64,000 bases of DNA from Gracilibacillus orientalis (GTDB lineage Bacteria; Bacillota; Bacilli; Bacillales; Amphibacillaceae). The stretch is taken from positions 17,755 to 81,754 of the forward strand of contig NZ_FOTR01000011.1 of NCBI RefSeq assembly GCF_900114645.1, given 5' to 3'. The notes under the pieces are model-generated. The model did no database searches and was not told where the DNA came from. It saw only the letters and a list, made by a program, of their open reading frames with translations. Positions within the stretch are counted from its first letter, which is position 1, and each line of letters begins with the position of its first letter. Below are positions 35,998-44,782 of this stretch, in pieces. A program made the translations under genes and the position numbers.

Positions 35998-37451
35998 GCT
36001 AGTACCCCCCATTCTTGCTGTTGTCTATCTGGTAAATATAATCGGATGATCGTTCCTTTACCTTCCGTTGTATCAATTTCCAACACATCTTCTGTTTGAT
36101 AGAACATTTGCAGGCGTTTGATCACATTGACTAATCCAATCCCTGTCATATGACCGACATGCTGATCGCTTTCTGTCGTTGATTGGATTAATTGCCTTCG
36201 TTTTTCTTCTGTCATTCCTGCACCATTATCGGTAACTTCCACGATTACTCCGCTATGATACGTTTTAATATAAACTGAAATTTTTCCACCTTCCTCTAAT
36301 GACTCAAGGCCATGGATAAAGGCGTTTTCGACAAGAGGTTGCAGGGTTAATCTTGGCAAAGGCATATCACAATCTTCTGGCAACTGGTCAATCTCAAACT
36401 CAATCCGCTCCATAAATCGCATTTTCTGGATCGCGACATAATCTTCCACCATTTTTATTTCTTCTTTTAAGGTAGTTGTTTTCTTCAAATCGCCAAGACT
36501 GTGTCTCATCATCGATGCCAATGAGTCAATCAGGTTGGACGTTGTTCTTGCTTCTTCTAAATACGCCATTTTCGATACAGTATTCAATGTATTAAATAAA
36601 AAATGCGGCTGAATTTGATTTTGTAAATGCTTCAGTTCCAGTTCCTTCATCAATCGTTCCTGCTTGGACTGATCTTTAATCTCTTTAATTAAATTTCGGA
36701 TACTGTCCCGCATTTTGTTAAAAGAGTCGCCTAACAACTTCAACTCATCTGGTGACTGAATCCGGACAGATTTACCATCAAATTTTCCAACGGAGACTTC
36801 TTTCGCTGCTTGAGATAATGCTTGAACTGGTCGGTGGATTCCTCTGGAAAACCGTACTGTAATCAATGCCCCAAGTATAATCGATGTAATTAATAAATAG
36901 AGTGTAAAATATTTGAATGCTTCATTACGCTCGCGGATGTCCGCGTACAAGGTTTGATATTCTGTCAGTGATCCATCTAATAATTCCAATGTTGATTCCT
37001 GAATATACGATGACGTTTGGTCCACTTCTTTCACATGCATCGAGTAGCGTTCCATATCATCACGGAGTACAAACCCTGTTGTTAAATCCGTTTGGTAACG
37101 GAGAGCGTCGATTAAGTTAATATAATTTTTATAGCGAATCGAGTTTGTCTGTTGCATAATTGGAGCCGTTCTTTCATGGAATGTTTCTCTTGCTTCATAA
37201 TAGGCTTCTAAGTCTAGTTCTTCTCCACTTAATACATATGCTTTTGTTTTGTCAGATAGATCCTGAGCTGATTGGGAAATAGCGTTCAGGTTAAGTAATG
37301 TTTCAAATTCTTGATGATATTGTTGCATTAACTGGGTCGAACTGACATAAATCGAAATGGTAACAATATTAAATAAAATAATAATTCCAGCAAAGATAAG
37401 TGTTAATTTCGACTGAATCGTCCGACCGTTCAGTAATTTTTTTATCCGCAT
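35994..37451 (-). CDS. YesM-type sensor histidine kinase
   Basis: A 485-residue membrane kinase. Transmembrane helices near residues 15-37 and 175-197 bracket an extracellular helical sensor. A HAMP domain follows, then the His-kinase domain with the phospho-accepting His in IQPHFLFNTLNTVSKMA and an ATPase domain with N box LVENAFIHG, DNGAGM and GIGLVNV. It probably reads ligand occupancy of the membrane-tethered sugar-binding protein encoded 3 bases upstream. It is translationally coupled to the regulator. Confidence 0.94.
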   Translation of the reverse strand: MRIKKLLNGRTIQSKLTLIFAGIIILFNIVTISIYVSSTQLMQQYHQEFETLLNLNAISQSAQDLSDKTKAYVLSGEELDLEAYYEARETFHERTAPIMQQTNSIRYKNYINLIDALRYQTDLTTGFVLRDDMERYSMHVKEVDQTSSYIQESTLELLDGSLTEYQTLYADIRERNEAFKYFTLYLLITSIILGALITVRFSRGIHRPVQALSQAAKEVSVGKFDGKSVRIQSPDELKLLGDSFNKMRDSIRNLIKEIKDQSKQERLMKELELKHLQNQIQPHFLFNTLNTVSKMAYLEEARTTSNLIDSLASMMRHSLGDLKKTTTLKEEIKMVEDYVAIQKMRFMERIEFEIDQLPEDCDMPLPRLTLQPLVENAFIHGLESLEEGGKISVYIKTYHSGVIVEVTDNGAGMTEEKRRQLIQSTTESDQHVGHMTGIGLVNVIKRLQMFYQTEDVLEIDTTEGKGTIIRLYLPDRQQQEWGVLA

Positions 37452-37453
37452 GT

Positions 37454-38431
37454 TTACTCACCTTCTTTCAAAAATACCTCGCCATTCATAACGTCTTCTT
37501 TCTTGATCACACCTGTTTTGGTGTGGTGTATGTTCTCGGGTTGATCCTTTTGATGCAGCTGATACATTTCTTTTACCGCCATTTTCCCCATTTCTTCCGG
37601 GTATTGGGCAATCGTTGCTTGAATTTTGTCATCTTCTATTAATTCCAATGTTTCGGGGAGAATATCAAATGCTAACACATATGGTCTTGTTGTCGGTTGA
37701 AATTCGTCAATGGCTTGCACAATTCCCATGCCATCTAAAGCACTGATACCAAAAATAGCGGTGATATCGGATCGGCTTTTCAATAATTGATAGGTCGCAT
37801 CTGCTGCACCTAGTTCGGTAATATTCGATTCTGCTACGGCGACTAACTCTATTCGCTCCTCTTGACTGATCGCTTCTTCAAATCCTTCTAAACGCTCCAT
37901 TTGATTCTGAGCATCTTTCAGCCCGATGATAGCTACAACTTTCTGCTCACCTTCCGTTTCTTCGATCATTGTTTTTCCTGCGAGGTAACCCGCTTCAAAA
38001 TTATCTGTTCCCACATAAAAGTCTCGACCGCTTCCCGAATTATCAGTATCGATCGTTGCAACTGGGATCTGATGCTCCTTCGCTTTTTGGACGAGCTGAC
38101 GAAATCTCGGATCACTCATTCCTTTTGTAATAATGGCATCGACATTAGCAGCAATCATGCGATCCAATGTGTCCAACCGCTCATCAGTATCTGTTACTTT
38201 CGGACCGACATATTCTAAGTAAACGTTATGTTCTTCCGCTGCTTGTTTCGCACCTTTTTCGATAAAATGCCAATAATTATTCCCGACTTCTTCAGTTACA
38301 AGAGCGAAGTGATAATCATACATCTCTTGGGTTGCAGCTTGTTGGTCGATATAAAACGTTTCTTTTCCATAATAAAGCATGAGACAAAAAGGGATAAGAA
38401 ACAGAATGGTAAAGAAGATTTTTCGTACCAC
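37454..38431 (-). CDS. Membrane-tethered sugar-binding sensor protein
   Basis: About 325 residues. A single N-terminal transmembrane helix (FFTILFLIPFCLMLYYG) anchors a periplasmic-binding-protein type I domain (FALVTEEVGNNYWHFIEKGA, AIITKGMSDPRF, VATIDTDNSGSGRDFYVGTD). I chose the GTG at 38431 because AAGAAGGTG lies upstream and the helix then sits at the very N-terminus; a longer frame extends to 38554 without support. With the kinase and regulator it forms a three-component sugar sensor, not a transport component; that role is inferred from the context. Confidence 0.85.
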   Translation of the reverse strand: MVRKIFFTILFLIPFCLMLYYGKETFYIDQQAATQEMYDYHFALVTEEVGNNYWHFIEKGAKQAAEEHNVYLEYVGPKVTDTDERLDTLDRMIAANVDAIITKGMSDPRFRQLVQKAKEHQIPVATIDTDNSGSGRDFYVGTDNFEAGYLAGKTMIEETEGEQKVVAIIGLKDAQNQMERLEGFEEAISQEERIELVAVAESNITELGAADATYQLLKSRSDITAIFGISALDGMGIVQAIDEFQPTTRPYVLAFDILPETLELIEDDKIQATIAQYPEEMGKMAVKEMYQLHQKDQPENIHHTKTGVIKKEDVMNGEVFLKEGE

Positions 38432-38476
38432 AGTAATCACCTTCTTCTTGAAATTGAGATAACTTTCCTTTTTAAA

Positions 38477-38492
38477 TTGTAAGCGTTTTTTC
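38477..38492. promoter_or_regulatory. cre-like CcpA site upstream of the sensor operon
   Basis: TTGTAAGCGTTTTTTC matches the cre consensus at most positions, about 50 bases upstream of the binding-protein start. It suggests that the sensor genes are themselves catabolite repressed. Confidence 0.5.
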
Positions 38493-38593
38493 TGTGATTG
38501 TCTATGTTGATTGGGGAGAGGATCTAGCAGTGGCGTGAAGGTGGGACAAAACACTGAAACAGAGGGTCTTAGAGCCTGGGTTTGTTGCTTCTT

Positions 38594-38682
38594 CCTTGGA
38601 ATTCTAGTTCCCTTCCTTGGAAAAGTGCTTCTGTTCCTTGGAAATACTCACTTTTCCAAGGAAGAATGATACTTTTCCAAGG
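38594..38682. repeat. Array 2 of 21-bp-phased CCTTGGAA repeats
   Basis: CCTTGGAA starts at 38594, 38615 and 38636 (21 apart), then inverted copies TTCCAAGG start at 38654 and 38675 (21 apart), with the same 18-base step between direct and inverted blocks as array 1. CTTCCTTGGAAAAGTG and CACTTTTCCAAGGAAG form a perfect 16-bp inverted repeat. A terminator hairpin follows at 38691, also as in array 1. Confidence 0.85.
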
Positions 38683-38690
38683 AACAATAA

Positions 38691-38718
38691 ACACGAACAT
38701 CAAACTTGATGTTCGTGT
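38691..38718 (-). terminator. Terminator after the esterase gene
   Basis: ACACGAACATCAA and TTGATGTTCGTGT pair over 13 bp. On the minus strand it is followed by TTATTGTT. It lies 10 bases after the esterase stop codon and beside repeat array 2. Confidence 0.75.
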
Positions 38719-38728
38719 GTTGTCATAA

Positions 38729-40000
38729 TCAGGGTACTTTTGTCCCAGATTCTTGATCAGCCATCCATTCGAACAGGCCTGGTACTTCATCATTATAAAC
38801 ATAGGTCCATGACCAGTGGCCGTTGTACTCATAAGGGGTGCCATCCTCATTTGTATAAAGTCCAGATGTATCGAATACGCCATCAAATAAGGTCATGTTG
38901 ACATCAGCACCATCTACGCTTACCATTCTTTCATAAGTTGGAATTGTATTTTCTGCCGGATCTAATGTTGGATCGTTTTCTGCTGCAATGAACCATGTTG
39001 GTGTTTTCGCTAAATCCATAATATCTTGATCCGAAATGATAGTATCATTTAATCCCTCACATACAGGGAAAGCAGCAGCGAAATATTCTGGATAATCTCT
39101 TGTCATCACAAGTGTCATATAACCACCGTTTGATGCTCCACCAATATAAATGCGATCGGTATCAATGTCATCATGCGTTGCAACAAACTCTTCAATTAAC
39201 GCCATAAGTGGTTCTGTATAAATGGATGTACCGTCTGCACTACCGGATTCACCGTCCATCCATCTCGTCGGTGCCTGTGGTACTAATACATATGCATTGT
39301 CATAGTAATCCTGAACCGAATCAGAAGCAAAACTTACTGCTTTATTTGCTGATAGCGGAATCGTAGGGTCTGTTCCACCTTCTCCACCACCGTGCAACCA
39401 GATAACTAGCGGATTATCTTGCTTATCTTTTTCTGGTGTATAGCTAGCATAAGACATATCCATACCTGAAAAAGTACCGCTGGACATATCAAAATCTTCT
39501 ACAGCTTTTTTCGTATCACCTTTAAATGTTGTTATTTTTAGATCTGTTACTTCTCCATATGGTGCCTCAATTGCCTGTTGTTGAGTAATGGTATAATCAG
39601 TATCGATCCAGTCATTCAAGCCTGTATAATTCATCGGTGCACCTAGTGTTTTATCAGGACCGATTTCTAATTCAAGGACAGCGTATTTCCCCATTTCTTT
39701 GGCTGAATTGCCATTCTTATCCGCTACATATGCATCGGTTACCTCTCGAAATCCTTCTTCTAAAAATGGGTCTACTAATCTGTCATCACTGCGCGTCACG
39801 TGAACCGAAAATGTGTCTTCATCTATTGAACCAGTTGGAACAGGTTTTCCTAATTCCACGGTCACCTTGGTAATCGCTGGTCCCCAATCCTGGATCTCTG
39901 TAAGGGTATAGTATCCGTTTGATTCTTTTGCTGAAATGGTTAGGCTGAATCCAATGGTCAGTACGATCATACTGCAAAAAATAATCAACTTTTTTAGCAT
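38729..40000 (-). CDS. Secreted alpha/beta-hydrolase esterase with N-terminal Ig-like domain
   Basis: A 423-residue exported protein with a signal peptide (about residues 1-24). An Ig-like N-terminal domain (about 28-160) precedes an alpha/beta-hydrolase domain with oxyanion region IWLHGGGEGGT, nucleophile Ser in GASNGGYM, an acid near AAENDPTL and a C-terminal His in YNGHWSW. The layout resembles EstA-type and feruloyl/acetyl-xylan-type esterases. AAGGAGGG precedes the ATG. It follows the GH3 gene by 62 bases, so it probably removes acyl groups from the same glycan. Confidence 0.85.
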   Translation of the reverse strand: MLKKLIIFCSMIVLTIGFSLTISAKESNGYYTLTEIQDWGPAITKVTVELGKPVPTGSIDEDTFSVHVTRSDDRLVDPFLEEGFREVTDAYVADKNGNSAKEMGKYAVLELEIGPDKTLGAPMNYTGLNDWIDTDYTITQQQAIEAPYGEVTDLKITTFKGDTKKAVEDFDMSSGTFSGMDMSYASYTPEKDKQDNPLVIWLHGGGEGGTDPTIPLSANKAVSFASDSVQDYYDNAYVLVPQAPTRWMDGESGSADGTSIYTEPLMALIEEFVATHDDIDTDRIYIGGASNGGYMTLVMTRDYPEYFAAAFPVCEGLNDTIISDQDIMDLAKTPTWFIAAENDPTLDPAENTIPTYERMVSVDGADVNMTLFDGVFDTSGLYTNEDGTPYEYNGHWSWTYVYNDEVPGLFEWMADQESGTKVP

Positions 40001-40062
40001 AATTAACCCTCCTTAGTTTATGGAAAGATCCACGCAAAATGGTGGATCTTTCCCCTGTTCAT

Positions 40063-42354
40063 TTACTTCGTCAACCGATTGATGTCTTGCTCAGGTACTA
40101 GTACATCATTTACTTCTTCGACAACGATATTTTCCGGTACCGTAAAGCTTGTAGTTCCTTCAACAGTTTCGGAGGAAGAGGCAACATGTAATTCATATGT
40201 GCCTTTTTCTACTACCCATGCAGACTTAGATTCATCAAAGGATGCAATATCACTAGCCGTGATGTCGATTTTAATGTTTTCTTTCTTACCTGGACGGATT
40301 GTATCTGTTTTCGTAAAGGCAGCTAATTCTATATCCGGATTTTCAATAGAACTATCTGGAGCAGAAACATATACTTGTACGGCTTCTTTACCTGCTACAT
40401 CACCACTGTTCGTGATGGATGAAAATACGGTAATTTTATCTTTAAAGCGACCATTTTTGTTAACACGAATTTTGTTATAGTCAAATTCTGTATAAGACAG
40501 TCCATAACCAAATTCATATGCTGGTTTAACATCAAATGTATGATGGTAACGATAACCAACATAAAGATCTTCTTCATAGACTACTTCTGTTGGATCTTCT
40601 TCTGGATAACCAGGAAAATTATCTACTGAAGGTGTATCTAGATAATCTTTCGGGAATGTTGTTGCTAATTTACCAGATGGATTTACTTTTCCTGAAAGTA
40701 CATCTGCAATCGCATGACCTGCTTCAGAACCTGGCTGCCAAGCTAAAAGAATAGCATCTACTTTATCCTTCCAGCTCATCATTTCGATTGGACCACCGAT
40801 ATTTAATACAGTTACAACTTGTTTGCCTTCATCATGGAATGCATTAGAGACCGTATCGATATTTGCATGTTCGGTTTCTGTTAAATAAAAATCACCTTCT
40901 GTTGCAGTTCGATCTGCAAATTCACCTGAATTACGGCTAATCACAATCATTCCAACATCCGATGATTCCGCATAGCTTTGAGCCTCTTCTGCTGTTACTT
41001 CACGTTCGGGTAGTGGTGGCGCTGGTTGGAACGAACTTGGCGGCTGATATTCAGGTAATGATTTTAAATCATCGACATATGACTGGTAGCTTTCTACTAG
41101 CTCTTCATCCAATGTATAACCAGCTGCTTGTAACCCTTCCGTGATAGTTACTGTATGTTCGACATTTACATCACCACTTCCTGTACCACCTTTGATGGTG
41201 TCAACTTGTCCATTTCCAAATAAACCGATAGAGAGATTTTCTTGGATCGGCAATACCTGCTCATGGTTTTCCAGTAACACCATACCTTCTGTCGCTGCTT
41301 CTCTCGATACTTGTGCATGTGCTTCTAAGTCTGGATTGTCAAAGTGTTCATATCCTAAGAATGAAGGTGTTTGGACGACAATATTTAATATATTTTTTAC
41401 ATTGCGGTCTAATAAAGCCTCATCCAGTTCGTCATTTTCTACCGCTGCGATAATAGCATCTGATTGTTGCTCACTGCCTGGCATAAGAAGGTCATTCTCT
41501 GCTTCCATCGCGGCAACAGGATCATCACCACCACCCCAATCTGTCATTACCAATCCTTCAAATCCCCAATCTTCACGAAGGACATCTGTTAACAACTCAC
41601 TATTTTGCGGTGTATAGACTCCATTCAATTTATTGTACGCACTCATCACCGCCCATGGTTGCGATTCTTTGACGGCGATTTCAAAACCCTTTAAATACAT
41701 TTCACGTAATGCTTGTTGAGATACAATCGTGTCAATCGATTGTCGGTTGGTTTCTTGGTTATTGGCAACAAAGTGCTTAATTGTCGCTCCAACTCCATTT
41801 GACTCAACTCCGTTCACAACGGCTGCTGTCATTTTTCCTGATACTAATGGATCTTCAGAATAATATTCAAAATTGCGACCGTTTAGCGGATTACGGTGTA
41901 AGTTCAAAGCAGGAGCTAATAAAACATCGACTCCATATTCTTTTAATTCATTTCCCATTGCGGTACCGACTTGTTCCGCTACAGCAGTATCCCATGAGGA
42001 AGCTACAGCTGTTGCAATCGGAAATGCCGTCGCATAAAATGTATCTTCGGTGTTCTCTCTTGTTGGGTTAATGCGGACACCTGCAGGACCATCTGCCAAT
42101 GCGATGGATGGAATACCTAGACGAGGAATTTCATGTGTCTTTCCAGCAGCACCTAGTTCATCATTAAATGCTGCCCAACCAATACCAGTGACAACTTTCG
42201 CCTTTTCGTCCAATGTCATAGCTGCAATGACTTCATCAATGTTGTCTTGTCTAAGTTGAGGAGCCTCTGTTTCTTCAACTGCAAAAATTGGGACAGAAAA
42301 ACTGGTCAACATCAGTACTACTAATGCCAACATACTGATTACCTTCTTTAACAT
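40063..42354 (-). CDS. Secreted GH3 beta-glucosidase
   Basis: A 763-residue exported glycoside hydrolase family 3 enzyme. A signal peptide (about 1-25) precedes the catalytic barrel, with the nucleophile Asp in GLVMTDWGGGDDP and substrate-binding KHFVANNQETNR. The alpha/beta sandwich domain and a C-terminal fibronectin III-like domain (EAVQVYVSAPDSS, RPGKKENIKIDI) complete it. It releases terminal beta-linked sugars outside the cell for the ABC importer downstream. AAGGAGG lies very close to the ATG. A perfect palindrome with a cre core precedes it. Confidence 0.95.
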   Translation of the reverse strand: MLKKVISMLALVVLMLTSFSVPIFAVEETEAPQLRQDNIDEVIAAMTLDEKAKVVTGIGWAAFNDELGAAGKTHEIPRLGIPSIALADGPAGVRINPTRENTEDTFYATAFPIATAVASSWDTAVAEQVGTAMGNELKEYGVDVLLAPALNLHRNPLNGRNFEYYSEDPLVSGKMTAAVVNGVESNGVGATIKHFVANNQETNRQSIDTIVSQQALREMYLKGFEIAVKESQPWAVMSAYNKLNGVYTPQNSELLTDVLREDWGFEGLVMTDWGGGDDPVAAMEAENDLLMPGSEQQSDAIIAAVENDELDEALLDRNVKNILNIVVQTPSFLGYEHFDNPDLEAHAQVSREAATEGMVLLENHEQVLPIQENLSIGLFGNGQVDTIKGGTGSGDVNVEHTVTITEGLQAAGYTLDEELVESYQSYVDDLKSLPEYQPPSSFQPAPPLPEREVTAEEAQSYAESSDVGMIVISRNSGEFADRTATEGDFYLTETEHANIDTVSNAFHDEGKQVVTVLNIGGPIEMMSWKDKVDAILLAWQPGSEAGHAIADVLSGKVNPSGKLATTFPKDYLDTPSVDNFPGYPEEDPTEVVYEEDLYVGYRYHHTFDVKPAYEFGYGLSYTEFDYNKIRVNKNGRFKDKITVFSSITNSGDVAGKEAVQVYVSAPDSSIENPDIELAAFTKTDTIRPGKKENIKIDITASDIASFDESKSAWVVEKGTYELHVASSSETVEGTTSFTVPENIVVEEVNDVLVPEQDINRLTK

Positions 42355-42383
42355 CTCATCTCCTCCTTATTTTTAACTTACGC

Positions 42384-42423
42384 TTTCATCATAAAATGTA
42401 AACGGATACATTTTATGATGAAA
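42384..42423 (-). promoter_or_regulatory. 40-bp palindrome with cre core upstream of the GH3 gene
   Basis: TTTCATCATAAAATGTA (42384-42400) and its exact complement (42407-42423) flank AACGGA. The centre, TGTAAACGGATACA (42397-42410), matches the TGNAANCGNNNNCA cre consensus at all fixed positions. It could be bound by CcpA, by a local LacI-family protein, or fold as RNA. Confidence 0.65.
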
Positions 42424-42687
42424 AACTAGCATTACTTTATTATTTTATGGATAAATTTAAGAAAGGGATAAGCGTTTAGGTAGTATTTACCACTGGGTAG
42501 GTCGATGTGTGTGTAGGAGAATTATATTGTTCTTGATGAGATATCAACCCTGTTACGAGTCCTGTAACAGGGCTAGGAGAATGTCCACCAAAAGTTATCG
42601 GGAATACAATCACCAAAATTATTCATCGGGACCATTAAAATTGCCCCTATTTTGTCTGTAGATGTTTAACTATCTGTAGATGTTTAA
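42424..42687. other. Intergenic region between the GH3 and DacF-type genes
   Basis: No gene is visible. It contains an inverted repeat CCCTGTTAC...GTAACAGGG (42548-42572), which may terminate the DacF-type transcript but lacks a U-run, and an exact 18-base tandem duplication, TCTGTAGATGTTTAACTA, at 42655-42672 and 42673-42690, that overlaps the DacF-type stop codon. Confidence 0.6.
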
Positions 42688-43872
42688 CTAAATGAAGAAC
42701 TTTTTGACTTTACGATAAAAGTAACCAATAACAATTAATATCAAAGTTGGCACTACAAGTTGTTGACCTAAAGCAATATAATTCAGTTGCACCTCATCTT
42801 GATTTTCTATATTCTCATTATCAGAACCATTAGGAAGTTTTTCCTCTTTTGAATCCATTTTTGTTAATTTAAATGAATGAATAATTTCCTCATCTTCATT
42901 GGCGATAACCAATTCACCATTTGTAGTTACCCGTTTATCGATTTCATTATTTAAAAGGTGCGTATACGCTAATTTTTTAGGAGTAATGTAGTTATCTCCT
43001 TCTATAGTAAAGGAAGTATCTTCAGCAATGTAAGATGTTTTGTAATGATCGAATCCATAGTTTAAGAGATTTATAGTATCCTCATATGCCCCATTGCTAT
43101 CATTGCTTTTCAAGGTAATGACGATCAAACTTAAATCATCATTCTGTGCTGTTGTGGTAAGTGTATAACCAGATTCGTTAACAAAACCAGTTTTTCCGCC
43201 TGTAATATTCTCATAAGGAATTTCTCCCTTTAGTAATTTGTGATGAGTAATAAGTGTCGTATCCCACGCCTTTCCATCCCACTCCATTTCTTTGGTACCA
43301 AATATTTCTGCAAAAGTTTCGTTTTCCATAGCATATTTTGTTACTTTTGCTAGATCTTCAGCCGTTGTAACATGTTCAGGATCAAATAAACCGTGTGGAT
43401 TCTTTAAATGAGTATGCTCAACACCAATCACATTTTCGAGATAATCATTTATATCTTCCGAGAATTGCTCTTCACTCCCACTAACATACTCAGCAATTGC
43501 TACTCCAGCATCATTACCAGAATTAATTAATAAACCTTTAATTAATTTTTCTAGCCGGTCTTTTTCACCTTTCTCTAAGAAAACAGTTGTACCTTCTATA
43601 TTTTTAGCACTGGCATTACTACTAATAGTCACCATATCATTTAGATCCGCATTTTCGATTGCGTAAATTGCAGTAATAATCTTAGTAAGGCTTGCAGGAT
43701 ACATTTGGGAGTTGGCATTTTTCTTATAGAGAATTTGTCCAGATTCTGCTTCCATTATTATCGCTGCTTCACTTTCAATGCTGGGCAAATCATTCGATTC
43801 AGCACTAAGAGTTGAAAGAAAAATAGTATTAATCACAATTAATGTAGTTAAAAATAGTACACACCTTCTCAT
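42688..43872 (-). CDS. D-alanyl-D-alanine carboxypeptidase (DacF/PBP5 type)
   Basis: A 394-residue exported penicillin-binding protein that trims the terminal D-Ala from peptidoglycan stem peptides. A signal peptide (about 1-24) precedes the SxxK motif in PASLTKIITA, SGN in LLINSGNDAG, and KTG in GGKTGFVNESGYTL. A C-terminal hydrophobic segment (LVVPTLILIVIGYFY) with a basic end anchors it, as in DacF. GGAGAG precedes the ATG. No sporulation operon partner is adjacent. Confidence 0.93.
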   Translation of the reverse strand: MRRCVLFLTTLIVINTIFLSTLSAESNDLPSIESEAAIIMEAESGQILYKKNANSQMYPASLTKIITAIYAIENADLNDMVTISSNASAKNIEGTTVFLEKGEKDRLEKLIKGLLINSGNDAGVAIAEYVSGSEEQFSEDINDYLENVIGVEHTHLKNPHGLFDPEHVTTAEDLAKVTKYAMENETFAEIFGTKEMEWDGKAWDTTLITHHKLLKGEIPYENITGGKTGFVNESGYTLTTTAQNDDLSLIVITLKSNDSNGAYEDTINLLNYGFDHYKTSYIAEDTSFTIEGDNYITPKKLAYTHLLNNEIDKRVTTNGELVIANEDEEIIHSFKLTKMDSKEEKLPNGSDNENIENQDEVQLNYIALGQQLVVPTLILIVIGYFYRKVKKFFI

Positions 43873-44600
43873 TGCTACTCTCCTATTAGAAATACTTATA
43901 ATATTCTATTTTAACTAGAAAATATGAAGAAAGTGTGCAAATTCATCATTTGTAATAGTAGCTTAAAATAGTATTAAAACTGTAAAAACACTGTATTTAT
44001 TTGACAATTACACTGATTCCATTCACAGCTTTAATATTACCCTCGGAGAACAAAAGAAGATTATTTCAGCATCTTTACAATATATTGCACTGTTATTGAG
44101 GTCTAAATTTTCGTTGAAGAAAGTCACAACTTCAGAAATGTGAATTCTATCTGCTTCTTCCCCCTTAGCGTAACGCTTATTATATATTTGGGTGCGTAAA
44201 ATTATTATTAGTGGAGGCTGTTATGCTGTTACCAATTTATTTATCAGACTATTTAAACCATTGTCACTCCAAAGGAATTAAACCATCTTCTTTAATAGGT
44301 CTTAACGAAGCTTCTGTATCATTCCCATAAGATCTGTCGTCTTTCCGTTATTAGCAAAGAGAACTGTTTTAGTCATTAACAATTTAATTAAAAGAGATAC
44401 TTGCAAAAAAAGCTGATATTTTAGATGCTTAGTTACTAGTTTAAGTGTAGCTTTGAAATAAAGATTGATCAAAAATATCGTTCGAACCTATATTTTATGA
44501 CAAATAAAAGAATCCATTTTGAAAAAAAGATTGATCAAAATGGATTTCTCTTTTGGAGATTTGAATTTAATTTTTATAAAAAAGGTGGATTATTTTCTAC
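43873..44600. other. Large intergenic region left of the IS110 element
   Basis: No recognisable gene. Two weak short frames were seen: plus strand 44223-44330 (35 residues, GGAGG upstream) and a minus-strand frame of about 60 codons near 44023-44190 without a clear start. Neither matches a family I know, so they may be decayed genes. A direct repeat of AAAGATTGATCAAAA lies near 44460 and 44525. Confidence 0.4.
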
Positions 44601-44611
44601 CTATTTTACTC

Positions 44612-44782
44612 AACAATCGCGCCCGTGGGATACTGATCCCGTCCGTAATACTGTCCACCCCCTCCTTGTAGAAACATGTTTGAGGCTGGTTGGGACACGA
44701 TCCCGCATAACAAGCGAAGCTATGACACTACAAAGTGATGTAGGGGCGCACCGGCGAATCTATTAAAGGAGTTGTGATTCAT
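44612..44782 (+). ncRNA. Candidate IS110 bridge RNA region
   Basis: The leader contains two similar hairpins, GGGATACTGATCCC (44627-44640) and GGGACACGATCCC (44692-44704), separated by about 50 bases, then further self-complementary stretches up to the transposase ribosome binding site. IS110 transposases use a structured RNA from this position with two loops that choose target and donor. Loop assignment would need an alignment of copies. Confidence 0.45.

Noticed and set aside
44497..44766. 89-codon plus-strand frame before the transposase
   Set aside because: It overlaps the structured IS110 leader, resembles no protein and lacks a ribosome site.
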